DNA from: Myxococcales bacterium
GTDB taxonomy: Bacteria; Myxococcota_A; Polyangia; Fen-1088
Reading direction: 5' to 3'
DNA: 64,000 bases
Assembly: GCA_003142855.1 (NCBI GenBank)
Contig: PLNW01000074.1
Location: forward strand, 56,152-120,151
Positions 31,536-39,483 of the stretch are shown here, piece by piece. Position numbers and translations under genes: made by a program. Under the pieces are notes generated by a model that saw only the letters and a list, made by a program, of their open reading frames with translations, was not told where the DNA came from and did no database searches. Each line of letters opens with the position of its first letter. Positions within the stretch are counted from its first letter, which is position 1.

Positions 31536-32459
31536 CTACCCGTCGCGGTGCTCGGAGTGGTCAGCCGGTTCCGAAGCGACGCTGGCATAGGCCCGCGCAA
31601 ATTCCGCGCCGAAGATCTCGGCGTGCAGGGCCGTGTCTTCCGCGATCAGCGTGGCGAAACGTTCCTGGTAGCGCGCCCACCGGTCTTTGCTCCGTGATCG
31701 GAAGAAAGCGCCCGAGCCAGCCTGCGTGCCGTGCACGCCTGGATCGAGAGACTCGAGCAAGGAGCGGATTCCCTGTGTGATCCCTTCCATCATGGCGATT
31801 TGGTGAATCCCCATGTCTGCGAACACGGCCTTGAGATCGCGCAGGCAGCCCTCCACGTCTAGCGTGGGGGCGAGCAAGTGGTCCATGACTTCGCGACCGC
31901 TACGGGCGCGGTGCACAGGTGTGCTGCCGGCAAGTGGCCTGACCCCGACCTCGGCGCCGAACTCCTCATAGCCTTTCTTGAGCGCGACAAAGGCGTCACT
32001 GAAGCCTTCGAGAATGCGCTGGCACCGGGCCAAGCGCTCAGACTCGCTGATCGAAGATGGGGCGGCCAGGGCAGGCGCCGGGCGGGGTTCGCTGGCCTGC
32101 GCCTCGCTCCAGCTCATGGTCTTCGTCGCAGGGACGTCAGGGGCGCTGGTATGGGCAGGACCAGCGGTGATGCGAAGCTCGAAGCGCGAGATTGCAAGCG
32201 GCGCGGGGCCGCGCAGCAAAATGGCCGTGTTCTTGCTGAGCCGCTTTCCTGCGAAGCGAGTTCCGTTGGTCGAGCCCAGGTCGAAGTAGCTCACGCTGGT
32301 ACCGTCGAATCTGACCATTCCGTGCCATTGCGAAACAAAGCGGTCTTCAATGACGATGTTGTTGAGCGCATTTCGCCCAACCCGGACGGGTGATCGATCA
32401 AACTCGAACGTCTGTTCACCGCCGGTTTGGGGATCCCTCAACTGAATCTTGATGATCAT
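31536..32459 (-). CDS. tagH: Type VI secretion-associated FHA protein
   Basis: The 307-residue protein has an N-terminal FHA domain (about 1-100): VRVGRNALNNIVIEDRFVSQ, WHGMVRF and GSTNGTRFAGKRL. SQWH stands where most have SxxH, and NGT is intact. The C-terminal domain at about 185-265 (MDHLLAPTLDVEGCLRDLKA, VFADMGIHQIAMMEGITQGI) matches the ImpI/VasC domain of TagH/Fha1. In other systems Fha1 is phosphorylated by PpkA and activates T6SS assembly, with TagF acting in the opposite direction. It faces away from tssJ, with 102 bases between starts, so one divergent region controls both. The kinase PpkA is not in the T6SS cluster here, so another Hanks kinase may fill that role. Confidence 0.85.
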   Translation of the reverse strand: MIIKIQLRDPQTGGEQTFEFDRSPVRVGRNALNNIVIEDRFVSQWHGMVRFDGTSVSYFDLGSTNGTRFAGKRLSKNTAILLRGPAPLAISRFELRITAGPAHTSAPDVPATKTMSWSEAQASEPRPAPALAAPSSISESERLARCQRILEGFSDAFVALKKGYEEFGAEVGVRPLAGSTPVHRARSGREVMDHLLAPTLDVEGCLRDLKAVFADMGIHQIAMMEGITQGIRSLLESLDPGVHGTQAGSGAFFRSRSKDRWARYQERFATLIAEDTALHAEIFGAEFARAYASVASEPADHSEHRDG

Positions 32460-32561
32460 GGCCAGCCCGCAACGAGCAAGGACGATAGCGCTGGCTCGCC
32501 GTTCCCACCACAGCTATTGCGTTAGGCAAGGCGTGCTGGCAATCTTCCTGTCGTTCTGATC

Positions 32562-33059
32562 ATGCTGGGAAAGAGGTTGATGTCTGTGCTGTTGGCCGGG
32601 GCGGCCTCGCTGTCGTGTGCCCATGCACCGGTGCCCTGTCCGCTGCCGGAACCTGTCCGTGTGAGCATCCGCGCCGCGGGTCGACTGAACCCGAGCGAAA
32701 GCGGGGAAGCGCTCGCCACCACGGTGAGGCTGTACCAGCTCAAAGACGTGAGCAAACTGCAGGCGGCCAGCCTGGAGCAAATCCTCGACAACGATCGGGC
32801 GGTGCTGGGCGACGACCTGGTCTCGGTCAAGGAAATCACGCTCTACCCCGATGAAGGGGCCACCCCGGCAATGGACCGACGCGAGGGGGCCAGGTTCTTC
32901 GCTGTGGTCGCGTTTTTTCGCCATCCCGCCGGGGCACAATGGCGGGTGGCGAGCAAGCTGGCCCCGCCAGATGCCCAGTACTGCCACGCGCCCGGCGGCG
33001 GGGACGCGCGCTCGGCCCTGCGCTTCAAGCTGGTGGACAGCCGCGTGGAATTGCACTGA
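32562..33059 (+). CDS. tssJ: T6SS outer-membrane lipoprotein TssJ
   Basis: The 165-residue protein has a lipoprotein signal (MLGKRLMSVLLAGAASLSC). The TssJ/VasD domain follows with RVSIRAAGRLNPSESGEALA, TTVRLYQLKDVSKLQAASLE and LVSVKEITLYPDEG. These are the core strands that bind the periplasmic end of TssM. ATG 32562 is preferred because the second Met (32580, closer to a GAGG) would remove the basic residues of the signal. It is the first gene of a six-gene plus-strand run, 17 bases before tssK. Confidence 0.9.
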   Translation: MLGKRLMSVLLAGAASLSCAHAPVPCPLPEPVRVSIRAAGRLNPSESGEALATTVRLYQLKDVSKLQAASLEQILDNDRAVLGDDLVSVKEITLYPDEGATPAMDRREGARFFAVVAFFRHPAGAQWRVASKLAPPDAQYCHAPGGGDARSALRFKLVDSRVELH

Positions 33060-33076
33060 CTGAAGGAAAGTGAGCC

Positions 33077-34459
33077 ATGACCGTCCCGCACAGAGTTGTT
33101 TGGTCGGAAGGAATGCTGATTTCTCCGCAGCATCTACAGCAGGCGGACCTGTACCACGAACGGCTGCTTGACCGACGGCTGGCCGCGCTGGCGCCGCAGA
33201 CCTGGGGAATCCTGTCTCTCGAAGTGGATCAGGGCGCGCTGGCGGCCGGGGAGTTGCGGGTGAGCCGCTTTGTCGGCATCTTGCCCGACGGCCTCTACCT
33301 GGACTTCGCGGCCGGCGATCCCGAGGCCCCGGCCGCGCGTCCGATTGGCACGCACTTTGCTCCGTCCCAGCCCGTGCTCGAAGTATTTCTCGCTGTGCCC
33401 AAGGAGCGCGACGGGGTTCCCAGCGTCGCGGCCGAGGGCAGTGCGCCCGCGGCTGAGGTTCGCCGCACGCGATTCCTCGCGGCCACCCGGCCGGTGGGCG
33501 ATCTCACGGGGGAGTCGGCTGACCTGCCCATCGCGTTCGCCCGGCGCAACGTCTCGCTGCTGTTCGGCGACGAGGCCCGCGATGATTTCGATTCCATCAA
33601 GATCGCCGAGATTGTTCGCAACGCCAGCGGCTCGCTGCTTGCGAGCGAAGCCTTCATCCCGTCGGTGCTGACCATCGCGGCTTCACCGTTTTTGTGCAGC
33701 AGTGTGCGCCGCTTGCTCGCGCTCATGACCGCCAAGCAGCGCCAACTTTCCCAGGAGCGGCGGCAGCGCGATGCCGTGACCGTGGAATTCGGGGCCGGGG
33801 ACGTGACCCGCTATGTGCAACTCTCGGCTTTGAACGCGGCCATTCCTCTGCTCGTGCACACGGGCCGTGACGGCGAAATCACCCCGCGCGAGCTCTATCT
33901 CTCTCTCATCCAGATGGCCGGCGCGCTTTCCACGCTGGTGTCCGACGCGGATCCCTCGACGTTCCCGGCTTTCACTTTCACCGACTTGCGCTCCACCTTC
34001 GAAGAGCTGTTCGCGCTTCTCACCAGTCTCCTGCGCGCCAGCGTGCGCGAGGCCTGCGTGGCTGTGCCCATGGACGTGCGTGAAGGGCTGCACGTGGGCA
34101 ACCTGAGCGACGAGCGCATCGTGAAATGTTCGCAGTTTGTTCTGGCGGCCCACGCGCCGGGAATCTCCGAGGAGCAGCTGGCGCGCGACCTGCCCGGCCG
34201 GGCCAAGATTGCGTCGTGGCAGCAGCTGCCGTTCCTTCTCCGCTCCGCCACGCGCGGCCTCGGACTGCAGGTCGCCCACCGCCCGCCCGCCGAGGTTCCG
34301 CTGCGACCCCATGTGGCCTACTTCATCATTGACGTCGCCGGAGGGGCCGAGCACTGGCGCCACATCCTCGACGAGCGCAGCCTCGCCATCTATCTGCCGC
34401 CACCCTACGATCCCGCGCAGCTCAAGCTCGAGATCTTCGCGATTCCTGCTAAGGCCTAG
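33077..34459 (+). CDS. tssK: T6SS baseplate-membrane connector TssK
   Basis: ATG 33077 follows GAAGGAAAGTGAGCC. The 460-residue length fits TssK/VasE. The N-terminus reads VVWSEGMLISPQHLQQADLY, the hallmark motif, and the body carries SSVRRLLALMTAKQRQLSQE and the C-terminal HVAYFIIDVAG strand. TssK trimers link the TssEFG baseplate to the TssL-TssM complex. The gene has a 3-base gap to tssL, so co-translation is likely. The rest of the baseplate is missing from the window. Confidence 0.93.
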   Translation: MTVPHRVVWSEGMLISPQHLQQADLYHERLLDRRLAALAPQTWGILSLEVDQGALAAGELRVSRFVGILPDGLYLDFAAGDPEAPAARPIGTHFAPSQPVLEVFLAVPKERDGVPSVAAEGSAPAAEVRRTRFLAATRPVGDLTGESADLPIAFARRNVSLLFGDEARDDFDSIKIAEIVRNASGSLLASEAFIPSVLTIAASPFLCSSVRRLLALMTAKQRQLSQERRQRDAVTVEFGAGDVTRYVQLSALNAAIPLLVHTGRDGEITPRELYLSLIQMAGALSTLVSDADPSTFPAFTFTDLRSTFEELFALLTSLLRASVREACVAVPMDVREGLHVGNLSDERIVKCSQFVLAAHAPGISEEQLARDLPGRAKIASWQQLPFLLRSATRGLGLQVAHRPPAEVPLRPHVAYFIIDVAGGAEHWRHILDERSLAIYLPPPYDPAQLKLEIFAIPAKA

Positions 34460-34462
34460 TGG

Positions 34463-35128
34463 ATGGATCTGGTCTCTGATCTCGCCAGTGAATGCTTCAG
34501 TGCCATCGGCCGCCTGCGTGCGATCAATGAGGCGGTCGCCTCGCCCGAGGCGGTGCAGGTCCAACTGCGCAGCTTGGTGGACAGCTTCAAGGAACGGGCC
34601 CGCAAGGCCGGCGTGCCCGACAAGGACGCGCAGGATAGTGCCTATGCCCTGGTCGCGCTCATGGACGAGGTTGCGTTGCGCGCGCCCGAGCCGCTGCGCG
34701 GTTACTGGATGAACCAACCGCTGCAGCTGCACTTTTTCGGCGAGAACCTGGCGGGCGAGGGATTCTTCACCCGCCTGGACAGCCTCTTGGCCGATGGTCA
34801 TCGGCTGGCTGTGTTGCACGTGTACCAGCTTTGCTTGCTATTCGGATTTCAAGGCAGGTACGGCTTGCCTGGTGGCGAGGTCGAGCTCATGCGCCTGGCC
34901 GAGACCGTGCGCACTCAGGTGCAACGCAACCAGCACGTGCCCGGCGCGCTCTCGCCGGCGGGCGAGGTGCCCGATGAGCCGTTGCTTCGCGGCGCAGGCC
35001 GCAGCCGCCTGCTGTGGGTGTCGCTTGGGATCTTTGCCCTGGCCCTGATTGTCTTCGTGGGCTTGCGGGTTTCATTCGATCGCCAGGTCGGCGACCTGGC
35101 GGGCCGCGTGGATGAGATAGCGCCGTAA
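34463..35128 (+). CDS. tssL: T6SS inner-membrane protein TssL (DotU/IcmH, short form)
   Basis: The 221-residue protein has the DotU domain at about 5-155: DLASECFSAIGRLRAINEAV, AYALVALMDEVALRAP, MNQPLQLHFFGENLAGEGFF and LLFGFQGRYGL. A single membrane helix at about 181-203 (LLWVSLGIFALALIVFVGLR) anchors it at the C-terminus. The tail is short, with no peptidoglycan-binding OmpA domain, so wall binding must come from another protein. tssM starts 10 bases later. Confidence 0.92.
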   Translation: MDLVSDLASECFSAIGRLRAINEAVASPEAVQVQLRSLVDSFKERARKAGVPDKDAQDSAYALVALMDEVALRAPEPLRGYWMNQPLQLHFFGENLAGEGFFTRLDSLLADGHRLAVLHVYQLCLLFGFQGRYGLPGGEVELMRLAETVRTQVQRNQHVPGALSPAGEVPDEPLLRGAGRSRLLWVSLGIFALALIVFVGLRVSFDRQVGDLAGRVDEIAP

Positions 35129-35138
35129 GGGTGAGGAC

Positions 35139-38100
35139 GTGCTCAAGTACATCGTTGGGCTCATCTTCATTGCGCTGACCTGGGCGGTTGTGCTCGTGTT
35201 TCGTGGAGTTGCGCCTCTGCTTTGGCTGGCCGTGGGCGTGACCGGCGTCGTGGGATTTGGCTTGCTGGCCTTCGATCTGGTTCGGATGCGGTCGGCGCAG
35301 CGCGCGTCCTCTGCGCTGGAAAACGGCCTGGGCGGTCCGGCCGGCGACATCCGGCCCGATCAACAGGCCGAGATCGCGGCCATGCAGGCCGAATTCCACA
35401 AGGCCTTGCACAGCCTCAAGTCCTCACGCCTGGCACAGCGGCGCGGTGACGTTCTCGGCACGCTTCCCTGGTATGTCATCATCGGGCCGTCAGGGGCTGG
35501 CAAGACCACGGCGCTGCGAAACTCGGGCTTGCCATTTCCGCACGCCAAAGGTGGACGGGTGCGGGGCGTGGGTGGGACACGCAACTGCGACTGGTGGCTG
35601 AGCAACGACGCTGTCATCCTGGACACGGCCGGGCGCTGGGCCACACAAGAGGATGACCGTGAGGAATGGCTCGCGTTTCTCAGCCTGCTTCGCCAGACGC
35701 GGCCCAGAAAGCCGGTGAACGGAATTGTGGTTGCGGTGAGCGTGACGGATCTGCAGGGCGATGCCGACGAGATTGCAAACTTGGCCAAGAACTTGCGCGA
35801 ACGCATCGACGAGGTCATGGGGCGCCTCGACATGGTGCTGCCGGTGTACCTCTTGGTCACCAAGTGCGACCTGGTGGCCGGATTTGTGGAGATGTTCGGC
35901 GACCTGCGCGACAAGGAGCGCGGCCAGATCTGGGGCTTCACCCTGCCGCTCTTGGCTACTGGGGATGAACGGGTCGAGATGTTCGGTGCTCATTTCGACG
36001 AGCTGGGCGAGGTCCTTGAGCACAAGGCCGCGGAGCGGGTGCATGAGGAACGACGGGTGGAGGCCCGCTTCTCCATCGTCGAGTTCCCGCGACAGTTCGC
36101 CACCCTGAAGCAGAGCCTGACCGATCTGGTGACCGACCTCTTTGCCGAGAACGTGTACCAGGACGCCCCCATCATGCGCGGGGTGTACTTCACCAGCGGC
36201 ACGCAGGAGGGCCGTCCCATCGACCGCATCATGAAGTCGATGGCCGACGCCTTTGGTGTCTCCGCGCGGGCCGCGGTCGTGGCGGTCAGCAAGCCCAAGA
36301 GCTACTTTCTGCGCGACCTGTTCACCGAGGTGGTTTTCGCCGACCAAGACGTCGCCATCCGCAGCACCCGAGTCTTGTTGCGACAGCGAATCAAACGTCT
36401 GGCCCTCACCGCCTGCGCACTGGCCGGGGCAGCGGGATTCCTCTTCCTGCCGATCCGGTGGTACAGCGCGAATCGCGATTTCGTGCACGAGGCGCGCCGC
36501 TTTGTCGACAAATTAGCGGCCAGCCGGCAGGGCCGGGAGTCGGCTCCCTTGCCCTTGGCCGCGATCCTGGAATCGGTCGAGGCCATGGCCAAGACCCTGG
36601 AAAAGAACAGCGACGGTTCGGTTCTCTTTCCCCGTTCCGCCGTCCAGCAAAGTCTGCGCACCACCATTGAACGCCTGGTCGTGCGTCCCATTCTACGCGC
36701 CGATGTGGCCAAAGCTGCACTCTCTGGCGGGCTCGCGCCGATCGATATGATGGATGCCTTGGTGCTGCACCTGCTGCTCACCGAGGCCAAGCAACCCGAC
36801 GAGCCCACGCCGCGTACCCCAGGCTGGGCCAAGGCGGCCCAGCGCGCGGGGCAGAAAGCGGCAGCTCGCTGGGAGAGCCTGACCGGACCCGCGGCGGCCT
36901 CGCGGGCTCCCCGTGTGGTGGAGAGCCTGGTGCGCTTCTACGCCGCCGGAATCCAGGATCCCGCTGACCTCATCGACCGAGATCGGAAGTTCGTGAGTAC
37001 GGCGCGGGCCACACTGATCGGGGCGGGCGAGGATCCACTGACCGAGCTAATCAACGACCCGGCCATGCCGCGCGATCTAAAGGTGGTCGACGTGCTGGGG
37101 GGCGCGGTGATGTTGTTCCAGGTCGAGGAAGGACAGAAGCGGCCCGCAACTGCGGTGCGCGGCGCCTTCACCAGGGCCGGCTATCGCATGGTCACCAAGC
37201 GGGTGGAGCAGTTGCACAAGGCGCAGGACACCGACGAGGACGCGTGGATCCTCGGTCAGGAACGCAAGGCCAAGGATGCCACGGCCGTCGCGCGGATTCA
37301 GGCGGACTACTTCGCTCAATACGCGGCGGCCTGGAAGGCGTTTCTCCTGAGTCTGGCCGTGCGTGAGCCATCCACCTTGGAGCCGGCCCGCGCGCTTTTG
37401 CAGCAGCTCGTGAAGGACAAGCCCTTTGAGATCATCTGGCGCAATCTGGGCGAGAATCTGAGTCTCAAAGACGAATCGCCGACCGGCAGGGCCCTGGCCC
37501 TGGCCCGAAACGTGGCGGCCGACGATGTGGTGGAGAGTGATCCAGGAGCCAAGCAGGTGGCGCGCGAGTTCGAGGGCTTGCTGCGCTTCGGGACGGTGAA
37601 GCCGACTGGTTTCGATCAATACAACCAGATCCTACTGGAACTCGCGGCCGCCATGGGCGAGCAGGGTATGCCGGAGCCCAAGGCATTCCAGGCCGCGCTC
37701 AAAACCCAGCGAAGCAATCTGTCCGGCTTGATTGCGCGCTACAACGACCAGGGCTGGGAGCAGGGTCTGCTGGAACGCATCCTGATGCCGCCCTTGCGCG
37801 GCGCCGAGGCGGCGGTGGTGGGAGCGAGTGCGGAGCTGGCCAATCGCAAGTGGTGCGAAACCGTGGTGGTGGCTTTCGACGAGCTGCTGGCGCGGAAGTT
37901 TCCCTTTGCCACGGACAAGGCGGCCGGCGAGGCACGCCTGGCCGATGTGGAGAGATTCTTCCAGCCGGCCAACGGCATTCTTTGGCAGTACTTCGTCGGG
38001 GCGTTGCAGGCCGACATCGAACGCGCGGGCTCAGTCTTCCGGGTCAAGGAAGGAGCCTCGGTCAGGTACAAGGACGACTTTCTGAGATTCTTGTCGCGCG

Positions 38101-38540
38101 CGCAGGACACGTCGAGCCGGCTCTTTGCCAAGGATCCGGGAAAGCTGGGCATGACCGTCGAGGTCCGCATTCGCCCCTCGGCACAGTATTCGAAGATCGT
38201 CCTCGACGCCGGCGGCAAGAAGGTCGTGGGCCTCAACTCGGTAGAACGCTGGGATGAGATCCTGTGGCCATCCCGGCGCGCTCTTCTGCGCCTGTACGTC
38301 AAGGCCGACCAAGTGGAAGCCATCGGCCCGAGCGAGGACGGCGACTGGGCCTTGTTTCGCCTGTTGGGCCAAGGCGCAAGGCTCGGTGGGGACGAGGATG
38401 TGCTGTCGCTCTCGTTCACCTCTGCGTTCAGTTCGGCTCGGGTGCAAGTCGACTTCAAGCCCGATACGGTGCGCGGCCTGTTTGCGGGCTTCACGCTTCC
38501 ACGCAGCATCACGCCCGAGGCTGCCGCGTGTCACAAGTAG
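35139..38540 (+). CDS. tssM: T6SS inner-membrane protein TssM (IcmF)
   Basis: GTG 35139 follows GTGAGGA and gives 1133 residues, near the usual IcmF length. Two N-terminal membrane helices fall within residues 1-48, followed by a cytoplasmic GTPase-like domain with Walker A GPSGAGKTT (116-124), then WLSNDAVILDTAGRW (Walker B-like). A third helix lies at about 421-440 and a large periplasmic domain follows. The C-terminal beta region reaches TssJ. The intact Walker motif suggests nucleotide-dependent assembly. Its last 13 bases overlap tagF. Confidence 0.94.
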   Translation: MLKYIVGLIFIALTWAVVLVFRGVAPLLWLAVGVTGVVGFGLLAFDLVRMRSAQRASSALENGLGGPAGDIRPDQQAEIAAMQAEFHKALHSLKSSRLAQRRGDVLGTLPWYVIIGPSGAGKTTALRNSGLPFPHAKGGRVRGVGGTRNCDWWLSNDAVILDTAGRWATQEDDREEWLAFLSLLRQTRPRKPVNGIVVAVSVTDLQGDADEIANLAKNLRERIDEVMGRLDMVLPVYLLVTKCDLVAGFVEMFGDLRDKERGQIWGFTLPLLATGDERVEMFGAHFDELGEVLEHKAAERVHEERRVEARFSIVEFPRQFATLKQSLTDLVTDLFAENVYQDAPIMRGVYFTSGTQEGRPIDRIMKSMADAFGVSARAAVVAVSKPKSYFLRDLFTEVVFADQDVAIRSTRVLLRQRIKRLALTACALAGAAGFLFLPIRWYSANRDFVHEARRFVDKLAASRQGRESAPLPLAAILESVEAMAKTLEKNSDGSVLFPRSAVQQSLRTTIERLVVRPILRADVAKAALSGGLAPIDMMDALVLHLLLTEAKQPDEPTPRTPGWAKAAQRAGQKAAARWESLTGPAAASRAPRVVESLVRFYAAGIQDPADLIDRDRKFVSTARATLIGAGEDPLTELINDPAMPRDLKVVDVLGGAVMLFQVEEGQKRPATAVRGAFTRAGYRMVTKRVEQLHKAQDTDEDAWILGQERKAKDATAVARIQADYFAQYAAAWKAFLLSLAVREPSTLEPARALLQQLVKDKPFEIIWRNLGENLSLKDESPTGRALALARNVAADDVVESDPGAKQVAREFEGLLRFGTVKPTGFDQYNQILLELAAAMGEQGMPEPKAFQAALKTQRSNLSGLIARYNDQGWEQGLLERILMPPLRGAEAAVVGASAELANRKWCETVVVAFDELLARKFPFATDKAAGEARLADVERFFQPANGILWQYFVGALQADIERAGSVFRVKEGASVRYKDDFLRFLSRAQDTSSRLFAKDPGKLGMTVEVRIRPSAQYSKIVLDAGGKKVVGLNSVERWDEILWPSRRALLRLYVKADQVEAIGPSEDGDWALFRLLGQGARLGGDEDVLSLSFTSAFSSARVQVDFKPDTVRGLFAGFTLPRSITPEAAACHK

Positions 38541-39439
38541 CGCCGGCTGGGGCCGGGACGGTGGGGTGCTACGGGAAGATTTCCGCCCAGCCCGACTTCG
38601 TCCGAATCAACGCCGGTGCGTTTTTGCGGGCCGGCCTCGACCGCTGGTTGCAAGAAGGAGTCGAGCACCTGCAGCGCATCCCGTTGCCTGCGCAGCCAAC
38701 GTGCTTCCTGCTGTCTCCCGCCGCCGGCACGCAGTCGTTCGTCGGGGCTCTTGCGCCCGCCAGAGACGCCCTGGGCCGCGCCTTTCCGGCGGTCATTTTC
38801 GCGGCCCTGCAGCCGCCGCCGTGCGCGGATTTTCCACTGCTTCCTTTGCAGTTCGCATCCTTCTTCGAGGCCAGTGCCCGACTGACTACACTCGCGCATG
38901 CGCTTGACCTGGCCCAACTGGTGGCCGAGATCGCTGCCCTGGCGTCCGGTCTACGGCCGGCTGTCCAGGTGCCGGACGTCAACGCACTTCTGGCCCAGTC
39001 GAACGGCTCTGACCTTGGCGCAGCCGCAGGCGGGCTACCCGGGGCGGGGGCCTACGCCCTCTTCACGCTCATGGCGGCCTGTTCCCAAAGCAAAGCGCCT
39101 GGCTCGTCCGCTCGCGTGCTGGTTCTCGACTGTCCCGCCCCAACCGACGGGTTGCGGACATTCTGGTCGGAATTGGTGCGCCGTCGCCTGCCCGCGCAGA
39201 TGCCGTCGTTGCTTTGGACGCGAGAGACTGGTCGGCTGCTGGTCGCGCTCGGTCCGGCGCCGAGCCTGATGCTCGCCCACCTGGCGGATCCCGAGCACAA
39301 GGGAGCGCGCTGCTGGCCTCTGCGTTCCCTTGACCCGAGTGCGTGCCTGAACGCGCTGGAGAAACTCGCGCCAGCGCAGAGGCGGGTGCTGCTGGCCGGC
39401 GATGCGTCGCTGGCCGACGTTTTGCAAGTGTTCACCTAG
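38528..39439 (+). CDS. tagF: T6SS post-translational regulator TagF
   Basis: GTG 38528 gives 303 residues and overlaps tssM by 13 bases. The N-terminal TagF domain reads GCYGKISAQPDFVRINAGAF, then LDRWLQEGVEHLQRIPLP, CFLLSPAAGTQSFVGALAPA and GRAFPAVIFA. In Pseudomonas and Agrobacterium TagF holds Fha in check and blocks T6SS firing. The C-terminal half (about 170-300) lacks the PppA phosphatase fused in some species. Together with tagH this implies phospho-regulated T6SS control. The direct partner is inferred. Confidence 0.85.
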   Translation: MSQVAPAGAGTVGCYGKISAQPDFVRINAGAFLRAGLDRWLQEGVEHLQRIPLPAQPTCFLLSPAAGTQSFVGALAPARDALGRAFPAVIFAALQPPPCADFPLLPLQFASFFEASARLTTLAHALDLAQLVAEIAALASGLRPAVQVPDVNALLAQSNGSDLGAAAGGLPGAGAYALFTLMAACSQSKAPGSSARVLVLDCPAPTDGLRTFWSELVRRRLPAQMPSLLWTRETGRLLVALGPAPSLMLAHLADPEHKGARCWPLRSLDPSACLNALEKLAPAQRRVLLAGDASLADVLQVFT

Positions 39440-39483
39440 TTCGAAGTCTAGCCAGCGTTGGCTGTTGACGGAGAACGACGACC